From IMG/VR virus record IMGVR_UViG_3300031857_001413, positions 1 through 23,673 of that record: DNA of 23,673 nt. The stretch is one strand, 5' to 3'. Below are positions 14,409 through 22,356 of the stretch, piece after piece. Position 1 is the first letter of the stretch, and each line of letters opens with the position of its first letter. The stretch comes from a virus. The notes beneath the pieces are model-generated. The model did no database searches, had not been told where the DNA came from, and worked only from the letters and a program-made list of their open reading frames with translations. The position numbers and the translations under genes were made by a program.

Positions 14409-15140
14409 GTGGCCGTGACAAATCCGCCCCTTGAGCAGTGGCAGATAGACCACATCCGTAAAATGAAGCAAGAATTGGGTTTGCCTCAGATGGCGCCTGA
14501 CGCAGAGGAAGTTTCGATGGACGAAGATTTGGAAACAGGTGCAGACACCGAAACAGAGGATGCGCTTCCTGTAAGCGACAACCTTGGTGGCCTCGGCGCT
14601 GCCGATGCGTTCTCTGCGTACCAAACAGCGCAGAAAAGCATTAGTGATCAGATTAATGCCAACATCAATCTGCTGACCGCCGCGCAGAAAAAACTGCGTG
14701 AGCGCCGCGCAGGACCGTCCAACTCGGAAAAATGGTTGGCCATCGCTGCCGCGTTGGGCAAACCGACTAAGACAGGTTCGTTCGGCGAAAGCCTTGGCAA
14801 CCTGAACGAGACCCTGCTCAGTCAGGAGGCGATGAAGCGCAAGGCGGAAGAGGAGCGTGACATGCTACTCGAGCAGTACGGCATGAAGATTGGCGGCGAG
14901 CAGCTTCGCATGCTTCAGTCGGGCGCTTCGCAAGCTGGGCAGCTTTACCGGGCGGCTCTGGCCGCCGGCAAGAAGACCCCAGAGTTTGGTTACCAACTCG
15001 ACGCGTTTGGGAATGTCAAGGAAGTACCAAAGAAGGTGCACCGTCCTACGACCGACGCGGAATACGCCGCAATCCCTATCGGTCAATACTATGTAATACC
15101 TTCAGGCCCAGATGCCGGTAAAGTAGTCGTTAAACGCTAA
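14409..15140 (+). CDS. Hypothetical internal virion protein (243 aa)
   Basis: GTG 14409 is the first available start (VAVTNPPLEQW); GTG 14415 is also possible. The N-terminal 70 residues are acidic and disordered (DEDLETGADTETEDALP). A helical core follows (FSAYQTAQKSISDQ, LLTAAQKKLRERRAG, EKWLAIAAALGKP, then SFGESLGNLNETLL and a Lys/Glu helix). The C-terminus is a small basic part ending SGPDAGKVVVKR. The central pattern of a KWLAIAAALGxPT block followed by GNLNE resembles proteins encoded beside ejection proteins in other podovirus-like phages, with no known activity. Only two bases separate it from the preceding stop and no strong ribosome site is present, so coupling is likely. Confidence 0.6.
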   Translation: MAVTNPPLEQWQIDHIRKMKQELGLPQMAPDAEEVSMDEDLETGADTETEDALPVSDNLGGLGAADAFSAYQTAQKSISDQINANINLLTAAQKKLRERRAGPSNSEKWLAIAAALGKPTKTGSFGESLGNLNETLLSQEAMKRKAEEERDMLLEQYGMKIGGEQLRMLQSGASQAGQLYRAALAAGKKTPEFGYQLDAFGNVKEVPKKVHRPTTDAEYAAIPIGQYYVIPSGPDAGKVVVKR

Positions 15141-15157
15141 GGCCGCAGGAGAATAAA

Positions 15158-18136
15158 ATGACGGATTTTTGGTCAAAAGACCTCCAAGCTGCTAAAGCAG
15201 CCGAGCAAAGCGGCCCCGGCGGGAGCAAACAGTCGAAGGCGGCGTCCGAAGCGACTATATCTGCCGCCGACGCGGCCTATGCAACGCGTACGGCAAAAGC
15301 TCAAGCAGAGAAGGCCGAGGCTGACGCCGCTGCTGCTCAAGCTGGTGTGCCAGTAGCACAACAGAAGGGCGCGCTGAAACTCACGCCCGGCCAAGAAAAA
15401 GTCGACGAGAACTTCGCGCCAGCTTACAATGAGTGGGTGTCCAGCGGCGGTTACGCCGATACGTTGCGCCAACTGCGGGAATTAGACACCGTATTAACGG
15501 AACTGAAGAGCGGTAAGCAACTGTCCGGTGCAGTCGTCGGACGTTTGCCGCCATTCATCCAACAGATACTGTACGGTGATGACCCACAGAACACTAAAGC
15601 GTCAGTCAATAGGCTGACTGTCAGCTCCTTGCGACAAATCCTCGGTTCGCAGTTTACAAAGGAGGAGGGCGAGCGCATCCAACAGATGAGCTACGATCCC
15701 AACGTAAGTGAGCAGTCGAACATTGGCAAGATACAGTCCAGTGTGCGCGAGTTGCTCGCGCGGGCTAAAGCCAAAGAGGCCTCCGCGAATTACTTTGGCA
15801 AGTATGGCACTCTTGCGGGCTACACCGGCCCCATGGCTAACACGCCGGGCGAGTGGGATGAGACCCTCCTGGATAAAGCCGATAAAACATTTGAGAATTT
15901 GTACGGCGCAGAGAAGGCGGAAAGTCCCTTCGAAACCGTAGAGAAGCTCAAACCCGTGACTGAAAAGCGGGCTGGGCCGAGCGAAACGTACGTGACCGCC
16001 GAAGCCAAGCGCATGGCTGCCGAGATGGACAAGGCATGGCGCGAAGGTGCGTCCGTCGAAGAGATGATCGCCAAATACCCCGGCGTCGATAAAGAGGCGC
16101 TTGCCCGCGCGGAAGAGTACCGCTCGTTGGAAGAGCCGGTGTACGCCAAGTTTTTGCCGTACGAAAGCGAACGCCCCTCGTCAATCATCGGGCAGGCCGC
16201 CGAAATCCCATTCGTGGGTGAAGGTATGGCCGCTCTTGTAAGCGCCACTCCGGGTGGTTCAATCGAACAAGTCGCACGCCTGACTGGTGGTGACCCTGAA
16301 AAGACAGCCTTTGCGCTGGACTACCTCAAGGGTAAGTACCCTATCTCGTCTTCCATCGGCGAGTTTGGTGGTGAGTTTGGCCGGAGTGTTCTAGGCGCTA
16401 AGGCGCTGACGTCCTTGGGCATGTCCGCACTGCCTGCGACCCTCGCAACGGAGACGGGGTTTAGCGCGCTGGAAGGCGGCTTAGAAGCGCGCCCCGGTGA
16501 AACATTGGCGGGAACGCTTATCGGCGGGGGAAGAGGCGCCTTCATGGGTGCGTTGCCTTTCGGATTTTCGCGGGCATTTAGCCCTAAGACGCCCGAAGCA
16601 GTATTAGCTATGCGGGATCGCGGCGTTCCGCTGTCCGTCGGGCAAACCCTCGGCATTCCCGATTTAGAAGCCAATGCAGCCAAGGTGCTTCCACTCGGAG
16701 GCGATATAACTCTCGCCGCCCAAAGGCGTGCGTTTGGAGATTTGCCCCGTGCGTATTTGGACGAGGCGGGAAGCTACATAAAAGCACCTGCGCTGGACAA
16801 GACAATCAAACCAACCGAGCGTTTTGGTCGGACGCAAAAAGCATTTGACGAAGCGTACAAGAAGGCGAAGGCTAACCTGACCGTTGCCCGTGATCCTGAG
16901 TTTGACGCGGCTGTTGCGGAACTGCGCGGGCGGCTAAGGAACGGTGTTGACTTTGATCCTGCCAACGCCAAGCGGTTGGAGAAGCTGCTCGACGACACGG
17001 TCGTTCGCCGCCTTAGCGGAAAGCCTTCTGGCAGCACGTACAAGGATTTGGACAGCTTGCTGGGTAAGCGGCGTGCCGCATTCGGTAAGGCGCAGAATGA
17101 CGAAATGGCGAGCGGCGTTTCTGATATGCAGAAAATTCTTCGGGATAACGCTACCCGCAATTCAGACCCCGCCGCCGTTAAAGCACTGGATGACGTGGAC
17201 ACCGGCTATTCGTATCTGATACGCGCCGAGGAAGCAGCCAAATCGGCAACCACACCAGCCGGAGATTTCTCTCCGTCGGCGTTGCTTAAAGCCACACAGA
17301 AGGGTGACATCTCCGCCCGCGGCCGTGCGTTCGCACGCGGCGAAGCACGCGGACAAGAGTTTGCCGAGCAAGCCGCTGAGGCTCTGGGCAAAGGCGCTAC
17401 GGATGTCGCACCTTTAGAGCGGACCGCTGGTTTGTTCGTCGGGCCTACTATACTGTCGCCGGTCAACGCCGCTATGGGTATCGCCAACGCACCGGGCGTA
17501 CGCCCCGCGCTTAACACACTCATCGCGGGCCGACGGCCAGAGTTCCTGAAGGGCCCCGGAGACTTAATCGCTCAGTACCCCGCGCTGTTTTCCGGCGCGA
17601 TAGGCGGCGCAGATGAAGTCTCACTTATGCTTCAGAATATGCCAACCGACGTGAACGCTTTACTCGAACAGTACGGCTACGCGCCGCAGACCGCCGAGCA
17701 AGGCGTGCCGATAGTTGGCCCCGAACTAAGCGACATGCAGCGTAAATACGCCGAGCAAGTCGCGGCGCAGGCGGGTGTGCCTGCTGTTGAAGAGGCACCT
17801 GTACCAGAAGAAGGCAACGTCTTAGTTGATGACCGCCCGACGGAGATGCGCGAGGACGGACGTCTCTATTTCGCAGGGACCAACGAGCTCGCTGATGTGG
17901 ATACTGACCCACTTGCGGACCGCAGCGATCCAGCGCGAGGGTTTGCTATGGGCGGCCTCGCGCATAGCTTAGGCGCGGAAGCGCCACAGATCACTGTGCC
18001 TATGCGTGCCCCTGCGCCTGCCCAAGAGATCGTTGTCCCCATGCGTAAATACCGTGGCGGCACCGTGCAGCCGTTCCGCAAGGGCGGCAAGGCGACCATC
18101 GCCGATATGGCACGACACTACGGCGCACGCCGCTAA
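15158..18136 (+). CDS. Large internal virion / DNA-ejection protein candidate (992 aa)
   Basis: Parts in order: an Ala/Lys/Glu helical N-terminus (1-70); a conserved-looking domain (about 73-215, LTPGQEKVDENFAPAYNEW, VVGRLPPFIQQILYGDD, SQFTKEEGERIQQMSYDP) that recurs in phage internal proteins; an acidic middle; a Gly/Ala-rich hydrophobic stretch (about 340-480) that could be membrane-active; a helical domain (about 560-760, with RLEKLLDDTVVRRLSG and YKDLDSLLGKRRAAFGK); and a C-terminal tail with two VPMR motifs and a basic end (KYRGGTV, RKGGKATIADMARHYG). AGGAG lies six bases before ATG. Large size, lack of signal peptide and location suit a gp16-like ejected protein. No lytic transglycosylase motif was seen. 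Confidence 0.62.
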   Translation: MTDFWSKDLQAAKAAEQSGPGGSKQSKAASEATISAADAAYATRTAKAQAEKAEADAAAAQAGVPVAQQKGALKLTPGQEKVDENFAPAYNEWVSSGGYADTLRQLRELDTVLTELKSGKQLSGAVVGRLPPFIQQILYGDDPQNTKASVNRLTVSSLRQILGSQFTKEEGERIQQMSYDPNVSEQSNIGKIQSSVRELLARAKAKEASANYFGKYGTLAGYTGPMANTPGEWDETLLDKADKTFENLYGAEKAESPFETVEKLKPVTEKRAGPSETYVTAEAKRMAAEMDKAWREGASVEEMIAKYPGVDKEALARAEEYRSLEEPVYAKFLPYESERPSSIIGQAAEIPFVGEGMAALVSATPGGSIEQVARLTGGDPEKTAFALDYLKGKYPISSSIGEFGGEFGRSVLGAKALTSLGMSALPATLATETGFSALEGGLEARPGETLAGTLIGGGRGAFMGALPFGFSRAFSPKTPEAVLAMRDRGVPLSVGQTLGIPDLEANAAKVLPLGGDITLAAQRRAFGDLPRAYLDEAGSYIKAPALDKTIKPTERFGRTQKAFDEAYKKAKANLTVARDPEFDAAVAELRGRLRNGVDFDPANAKRLEKLLDDTVVRRLSGKPSGSTYKDLDSLLGKRRAAFGKAQNDEMASGVSDMQKILRDNATRNSDPAAVKALDDVDTGYSYLIRAEEAAKSATTPAGDFSPSALLKATQKGDISARGRAFARGEARGQEFAEQAAEALGKGATDVAPLERTAGLFVGPTILSPVNAAMGIANAPGVRPALNTLIAGRRPEFLKGPGDLIAQYPALFSGAIGGADEVSLMLQNMPTDVNALLEQYGYAPQTAEQGVPIVGPELSDMQRKYAEQVAAQAGVPAVEEAPVPEEGNVLVDDRPTEMREDGRLYFAGTNELADVDTDPLADRSDPARGFAMGGLAHSLGAEAPQITVPMRAPAPAQEIVVPMRKYRGGTVQPFRKGGKATIADMARHYGARR

Positions 18137-18151
18137 GAGGGGTTTACGTTA

Positions 18152-19822
18152 ATGGCCGGGAAGAAAAAGAACGCACCTCGGGTAAGACAGCCGTCCGCTG
18201 GCGACTATCTGGGCGCGCTCAAGGACATGTTTTTCGTAAACCCGCGCAACTCGGCAGCGGCTACGCTTGGCGGTGCCGCGTATGATTATGCGGTAAAGTC
18301 CACGCCCCAAAGCGTCAGGAACGACATCGTCAGGGCCGGGCAAGATGCGTACTCATGGCTGCGCAAAGAAAACAAAGCCCTCCGCGACGCGCCCATTACG
18401 GAAACTCTGCGGCTGCTCAAGGCTGGCTACATCGACCCGTTGGCCGATCCGTACCGCGTTTTTAAGCAGGCGGCGACCGAACGGTCACGCGGCAACGAAG
18501 CTGGCGCGGCGAAACTCGCCGCTATGGTTCCGCTCGCTGTGGCTGGTGTGCTCCCCCAAGGTCGCGGCGCGGGCGCAGTCGCGACGAAGGCGGGCGTAGA
18601 GGCCGCGACAAAGGGCGCAACGAAGAAGGCGACAAAGAAGGCAGCCACGCCAAAAGCACCGGCGGCTCCGGTAAATCCGGTGACTTTAATTGATCGAGAG
18701 TATGGCACTGACACGGCGCGTCGTGTGGCTGAATACGTAAGCAGCGATGCGCCCATTGCTGAGTGGCGTGCTATGGCCGAGCGCTTTACCGACGCTGGGA
18801 AGCCTAACTACACGCAACCGCGCCCATCAGCTTACACAGTAAAGCCAGCGCAGGTGGCGACCGATCCGCGCATTGAAAAGCGGAAAAAAGAGCAGCAAAA
18901 GATTAGCGAGTTGGAGCTAGAAATCCAACCACGTGCGGTGGAAGAGCCTCCGATACAAAGCATATACGATTTGGAAGGTCGGGGCCTCCTTACGACTATG
19001 TCGGATTTAAGCGCGGCAGGTGACGATGTCCTTGCGGTTAACAACGTGCGTTTGCAGAGACCGTTCTCGCGGCAGGGTGGGCAAGGGTTCATGTTTGAGA
19101 ACCCCGGCGAAGTGTGGGCGGCGGACAAAGCCAACGCTAAAGCCATCCAAGCAGCAGCAGCAGAACTCGAACAGCAAACCGGAAAGCCCGCCATCCTCGC
19201 CCCGTTTACTATGGGGCCGCTGTCTTCGATGTTCTCGCACCATCCACGCGGCCTGCAATACGCATATGCAGACGCGGCACTCGACACACCAGAAAAAGTG
19301 ATGTTGGCGGAAAACATTCGGGGCATTTTGCCCGAGTGGACAGACTTTTCCGATCCCGATGCGTACATGACGTTTATGCGGGCCAGCGGAAAACGTCGCG
19401 GGCAGCTTAACAAGCTCATGGACCGGTTCCGCGAGCAAGGCGGTCTGGGCCAAGGAGAAGCTGTTTACGGAACCACTGATTTGGACCAGCTGGGCGCCCC
19501 GATGTTGGCGCTCCGCAACTTGGGCGAGGTAGATACTCGTTTCGGCCTATCTGAAAGCAAAAACCCCGCGTACAGCACAGGGGTCCCCGGACAGGGGCTG
19601 GCTAAGCTGAAAGAAGAAAACCTCGGCGCGCTTTCTCTGTTCCCCGCGCTTATGGAGCAATACGGCTACCAAACACCGTTTGACTTCCCTGTGGGCGTAA
19701 ACAAGGGCGTGGCCTCCCCACTACGCTCGTTCCAGCTAAAGCCGCAGCCCACTATAATCACGGACAAAGTTCTCAGGTATCTTGATGATCTGAGGGTGCA
19801 GGGACGAGATAAGAAACCTTGA
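18152..19822 (+). CDS. Hypothetical protein with Lys-rich linker (556 aa), possible ejected effector
   Basis: This is the last gene of the + strand operon, with a GAGGGG ribosome site about ten bases upstream. The N-terminal part (1-140) is helical (GDYLGALKDMFFVNP; RLLKAGYIDPLADPYRVFKQA) and includes a hydrophobic AAMVPLAVAGVLP. A histone-tail-like Lys/Ala stretch (about 150-170, ATKGATKKATKKAATPK) separates it from the rest. A large C-terminal domain (about 270-540) has alternating strands and helices with LLTTMSDLSAAGDD, APFTMGPLSSMFSHHPRG, YAYADAALDTPEK and GVPGQGLAKLKEEN. It may be one of the uncharacterised domains of phage polyvalent proteins, which are injected with DNA; that is a guess. 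The end overlaps the opposite-strand gene by 50 bases. Confidence 0.6.
   Translation: MAGKKKNAPRVRQPSAGDYLGALKDMFFVNPRNSAAATLGGAAYDYAVKSTPQSVRNDIVRAGQDAYSWLRKENKALRDAPITETLRLLKAGYIDPLADPYRVFKQAATERSRGNEAGAAKLAAMVPLAVAGVLPQGRGAGAVATKAGVEAATKGATKKATKKAATPKAPAAPVNPVTLIDREYGTDTARRVAEYVSSDAPIAEWRAMAERFTDAGKPNYTQPRPSAYTVKPAQVATDPRIEKRKKEQQKISELELEIQPRAVEEPPIQSIYDLEGRGLLTTMSDLSAAGDDVLAVNNVRLQRPFSRQGGQGFMFENPGEVWAADKANAKAIQAAAAELEQQTGKPAILAPFTMGPLSSMFSHHPRGLQYAYADAALDTPEKVMLAENIRGILPEWTDFSDPDAYMTFMRASGKRRGQLNKLMDRFREQGGLGQGEAVYGTTDLDQLGAPMLALRNLGEVDTRFGLSESKNPAYSTGVPGQGLAKLKEENLGALSLFPALMEQYGYQTPFDFPVGVNKGVASPLRSFQLKPQPTIITDKVLRYLDDLRVQGRDKKP
19772..19822. other. Convergent gene overlap at the strand switch
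   Basis: The two long operons meet tail to tail and overlap in coding sequence. Inspection shows no stem-loop followed by a T-run on either strand. The only inverted repeat is CTCAG (19772-19776) with CTGAG (19790-19794), which is short and lacks a T-tract. Confidence 0.7.
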
Positions 19823-20000
19823 ACTTGGCCGCCAACTTTGGCTCACCTCGTACATTCGCGATGTAGTCTCTGATGTACTGTTCGGTCGCGGAGTTTATGC
19901 CTTCTTTAGCCGCGTGACAGCAAAAACCCGTCAAAGCGCGGATCATATCGGCGCTCATCCGACCCGTGCGGAACAGCGGCATGTATCTTTGTTCGCTCAC
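19773..20000 (-). CDS. Hypothetical protein (75 aa), last of the replication operon
   Basis: The gene starts at GTG 20000 (VSEQRYMPLFRTGRM), which overlaps the upstream stop as GTGA, with AAGGAG eight bases before it. The product is helical in its middle (ADMIRALTGFCCHAAK, ATEQYIRDYIANVRGE) and basic, with two adjacent Cys. I do not recognise the family. Its 3' end runs 50 bases into the convergent + strand gene. A role with the replication genes is inferred from the operon only. Confidence 0.6.
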   Translation of the reverse strand: MSEQRYMPLFRTGRMSADMIRALTGFCCHAAKEGINSATEQYIRDYIANVRGEPKLAAKFKVSYLVPAPSDHQDT

Positions 20001-20329
20001 GCTTCGCGCTCCTTGGCTTCGGCCATTAGGGCCGCATAGGCTATATTGTCCTCGGCGCTGTCGGCATGATATCCCGAGCGCGTGAACAGGCGCACCTGCT
20101 TGAGCTGCTGCATAAACAGCCAGCCCTCGGCCTCTGTGAGATCCCTGCCGGTTATGGCGTTGAACGCGGAGACTGTGCGAGCCATAGAGCGTTCGCCCTG
20201 CGGCTTGTCATAGCTCTGGCCGCGTTCGTGAAGCAAAGCAGCCGCACGCCCTAGCATCTCGGCTGCTTTAGGCTTGGGCACCGCGACGGCCTCGTTGAGC
20301 TCTTCATTAACATCTTTAATCGCTTTCAT
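19997..20329 (-). CDS. DUF6378-like all-helical protein (110 aa)
   Basis: After a 20-residue leader rich in Pro, Lys and Val, the protein shows LLHERGQSYDKPQGERSM, TVSAFNAITG, LTEAEGWLFMQQLKQVR, and YHADSAEDNIAYAALMAEAK. This order (RGxxYDxPxGER, EGWxFMxxLKxxR, HxDSxxDNxAYAALxxE) matches the DUF6378 family as I remember it. The acidic pair near 66-68 and the D90/D94 cluster resemble the metal-binding layout of all-alpha NTP pyrophosphatases such as MazG, so nucleotide handling is a reasonable hypothesis but not shown. The gene starts at ATG 20329 inside TAATG with AAAAGGAA upstream, provided by the last codons of the helicase gene. Confidence 0.75.
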   Translation of the reverse strand: MKAIKDVNEELNEAVAVPKPKAAEMLGRAAALLHERGQSYDKPQGERSMARTVSAFNAITGRDLTEAEGWLFMQQLKQVRLFTRSGYHADSAEDNIAYAALMAEAKEREA

Positions 20330-21690
20330 TATTTTTTCCTTTTCAATGCCTCAAGCAGCACCTCTTGAACGGTCTTCTTTGACCGCAAGCGCTCGAGGAT
20401 CATGTCATCCACAGTATCGCGCGCCATCAGGTAGTGCACGAGCACAGGCCGGTTCAGCCCTGCTTGCGCCTGCCTCATGGGCCCGATACGCTCGATGATT
20501 TGCAAATGCTCTTCTAGGTTCCAGTTGAGCGAGAAGAAGGCGAGGATGTTGCCCCCTTCTGCGAGATTGAGGCCGTGTCCCGCCGACGCAGGGTGAGCGA
20601 ATAGTAACGACGTCCGTCCGGCGTTCCAGTCGCGGATCGTGTCAGACTTAGCGTCCAGAACCCGGCCTTTAGGGTAACGGCTTTGTAGCCGGGCCAAGTC
20701 GCTCTTGAAATGGTAGGCCACCATGACGGGCGCGCCGTTGGCTTCTTCGATGACGCTATCGAGCGCATCCAGTTTAGCATCGTGCACCTCCTCCCATGTG
20801 CCGTTGTCGTCGACGTAAGCGGCTCCGTTAGCAAGCTGCAAACACTTCATTGTGCGTGCCGCAGCGTTCGCTGCCTCTATACCACCATCGCCCAGATCCG
20901 CGAACATGTGTTTTTCCATGTCGCTATAGACCGCCCGCGCCTTGCGAGGCAGGTCTACGTAGATCGGGTTGTGTATCGGCTCATCAACCGGCAGCGCGTC
21001 GACCGTCAAGCAGACGTCACGCAGGCGGTTCTCGATCTCCTTCTGGGCGTTGGGCAGCGGCTGGAGACTGAAGCCGTCCCAGCCCTTAGCAAACCAGCGA
21101 TCGGTGAAGGCGCTGAAGGTGCGGCCCAGACGCTCGCCCTTGTCGAGGAACCATGTCTGGCCCCACAGATCCTTAAGACCGTTGGGGTTGGGCGTGCCGG
21201 TCAGCCCGATAAAGCGGTTCACTTTGCTGTGCACCACCTTACCGAGTGCCCCGGCACGTTTGCTCCCCTGCCGCAAGCGAAAGCTCTTGAGGCGCGTCAG
21301 CTCGTCTGCGACGACCGTCTTGAACGGCCACGCGTCGCCGACCGCCTCTTGCAGCCACACAAGGTTGTCGTAGTTCATCGTGTAGATGTCGGCGTCGACG
21401 TCAAGCGCCGCTTTACGCTCCTTGGCGTTGCCGCAGATCGTCGAGACGCGCAGATGCTTGAGGTGGTCCCACTTCGCGATCTCGTCAGGCCACGTCGTCT
21501 TAGCGACGCGTAAGGGCGCCAGCACGAGCACTGGGTAGATGTCGTCAACCACAGACAGGTTGTCGAGGCTGGTCAGCGTCGTGACCGTCTTGCCGCCGCC
21601 CATGGGCATCCACAAGGCACAGCGCGGCTTTGTGTAGAGCCACTGCATCGCCGGACGCTGGTAGTCGTGAGGTGTGAAGACTTTGGTCAT
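20329..21690 (-). CDS. Snf2/DEAD-like superfamily 2 helicase
   Basis: A 453-residue ATP-dependent helicase or translocase, probably for replication or recombination of phage DNA. Visible motifs in order: a Q-like element HDYQRPAMQWLY (8-19), Walker A MGGGKT (30-35), motif Ia LVLAPLRVAKTTW (55-67), motif II VVADELTRLK with DELT at 129-132 in place of DEAH or DEAD, motif III LTGTPNPNG (163-171), motif V region LLFAHPASAGHGLNL, and motif VI QIIERIGPMRQ (397-407). The spacing and the SAGHGLNL and ERIGPMRQ blocks fit compact phage Snf2-type helicases. It is coupled to the nuclease gene upstream (ATGA overlap) and to the DUF6378-like gene downstream (TAATG). Length is normal for the phage group. 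The exact substrate cannot be told. Confidence 0.92.
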   Translation of the reverse strand: MTKVFTPHDYQRPAMQWLYTKPRCALWMPMGGGKTVTTLTSLDNLSVVDDIYPVLVLAPLRVAKTTWPDEIAKWDHLKHLRVSTICGNAKERKAALDVDADIYTMNYDNLVWLQEAVGDAWPFKTVVADELTRLKSFRLRQGSKRAGALGKVVHSKVNRFIGLTGTPNPNGLKDLWGQTWFLDKGERLGRTFSAFTDRWFAKGWDGFSLQPLPNAQKEIENRLRDVCLTVDALPVDEPIHNPIYVDLPRKARAVYSDMEKHMFADLGDGGIEAANAAARTMKCLQLANGAAYVDDNGTWEEVHDAKLDALDSVIEEANGAPVMVAYHFKSDLARLQSRYPKGRVLDAKSDTIRDWNAGRTSLLFAHPASAGHGLNLAEGGNILAFFSLNWNLEEHLQIIERIGPMRQAQAGLNRPVLVHYLMARDTVDDMILERLRSKKTVQEVLLEALKRKK

Positions 21691-21965
21691 CGTAGCTCTG
21701 ACACCACGAAGTCGATGCCCTCGATCGTAGATACAGTATAGACCGGGATGCCGGCGTCCTGCATGCGCGCGACCTCACGCTCCTGTAGCTTGCTGTAACG
21801 GTCGCCCGGAGCCTTGATCTCGATGAAGGCGATGTGGGGCCACGTCCACCACACAAAGCAGTCAGGACAGCCTCTGCGGCCCTCCCAGCGCACCTTGCGG
21901 TATTGGCCGCTGCTCTGCTGCACGACACGCTTGAGATGCGCCTGAAGCTTGCCTGCGGGCGTCAT
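21687..21965 (-). CDS. VRR-NUC domain nuclease
   Basis: A 92-residue stand-alone VRR-NUC domain, part of the PD-(D/E)XK nuclease superfamily; stand-alone phage versions are proposed to cut branched DNA such as Holliday junctions. The core is visible: a basic N-terminal helix (LQAHLKRVVQQ), GRRGCPDCFVWW with catalytic Asp35, AFIEIKAPG with Glu49 and Lys51, then KLQEREVARMQDAG with Gln61. The length is complete for a stand-alone member. GGGAG precedes ATG 21965, which overlaps the preceding gene's stop (ATGA), and its own stop overlaps the helicase start. VRR-NUC next to an Snf2-type helicase is a recurrent phage pair, implying that the two act together on branched or stalled DNA. Confidence 0.93.
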   Translation of the reverse strand: MTPAGKLQAHLKRVVQQSSGQYRKVRWEGRRGCPDCFVWWTWPHIAFIEIKAPGDRYSKLQEREVARMQDAGIPVYTVSTIEGIDFVVSELR

Positions 21966-22159
21966 GCTGGCGGTCTCCCTGCCGACCAGTTCTTCTGCAT
22001 GCGAACGTCAGCGTTCGGCACGCACCAGACCTCGCCTGTGTCGTCGATCGCGACGACCCAGAGCAGGCTGTGCTCCAGACCGTAGTCGATGACGGCCAGC
22101 GCCAAGCCGGAGCCTTTGGGCGTGTTCATCGGGATCGACGGGTTCAGTTGCGTGAACAT
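21962..22159 (-). CDS. Small hypothetical protein of the replication operon (65 aa)
   Basis: This 65-residue protein (TQLNPSIPMNTPKGSGLA, then VIDYGLEHSLLWVVAIDDTG, then VWCVPNADVRMQKNWSAGR) has a compact beta pattern and no membrane helix. I recall related small proteins with the same opening (QLNPxIPxxTPKGxxxA) and closing (N.DVRxQKNxxxGR) in many aquatic phages near helicase genes; no function is known to me. AAGGA lies seven bases before ATG 22159, in the 17-base repeat shared with the upstream gene junction. The stop overlaps the VRR-NUC start (ATGA). Confidence 0.78.
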   Translation of the reverse strand: MFTQLNPSIPMNTPKGSGLALAVIDYGLEHSLLWVVAIDDTGEVWCVPNADVRMQKNWSAGRPPA

Positions 22160-22173
22160 GCCTCAGTCCTTCT
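22157..22173 (-). repeat. 17-base direct repeat, copy 1 (gene junction)
   Basis: Read on the - strand this is AGAAGGACTGAGGCATG. It holds the last codons and TGA of the 59-residue gene, an AAGGA ribosome site and the ATG of the 65-residue gene. It is identical to 22340-22356. Confidence 0.95.
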
Positions 22174-22342
22174 GCGCGTGTTCGTACACGGCTATGTTAC
22201 CTTGGGTACGCAACGCTGGGCGGCACCAGCACGCGCTGGAAGCTTCGTGGCTCTCGTCCGGCAGGTCGTGCGCAATCACCTTCGCCCCCACGATGCGGCC
22301 TTGGGCGTCTGTGCAGCTTTTATCTAATACAACACGGCGCAT
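22163..22342 (-). CDS. 59-residue Cys/His protein between polymerase and helicase genes
   Basis: The gene opens with ATG 22342 (MRRVVLDKSCTDAQGRIVG) and ends at TGA 22163-22165. The product has a beta-like N-terminal half and a C-terminal half with ESHEASSACWCRPALR and IAVYEHAQKD. Residues Cys10, His25, His32, Cys38, Cys40 and His55 could make a zinc-binding CxC/His site, as in other short phage proteins with a CWC or CHC motif followed by a distant His; this is inference. An AAGGA ribosome site lies seven bases upstream, within the final codons of the polymerase gene. The whole gene is flanked by two copies of a 17-base direct repeat, so it looks like a modular insertion between polymerase and the 65-residue gene. 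Confidence 0.75.
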   Translation of the reverse strand: MRRVVLDKSCTDAQGRIVGAKVIAHDLPDESHEASSACWCRPALRTQGNIAVYEHAQKD

Positions 22343-22356
22343 GCCTCAGTCCTTCT
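22340..22356 (-). repeat. 17-base direct repeat, copy 2 (gene junction)
   Basis: Identical to 22157-22173 and 183 bases away. It contains the last codons and TGA of the polymerase gene, the AAGGA ribosome site and the ATG of the 59-residue gene. Recombination between the copies would remove the 59-residue gene exactly and leave an intact polymerase-to-next-gene junction. Confidence 0.95.

Noticed and set aside
19772-19794. Inverted repeat CTCAG...CTGAG at the convergent junction as a terminator
   Set aside because: Only 5 bp with a 13-base loop and no T-run on either strand.
20710-21513. Long + strand frame (267 codons) opposite the helicase gene
   Set aside because: Antisense shadow of a gene with all helicase motifs; no start signal and wrong strand for the operon.
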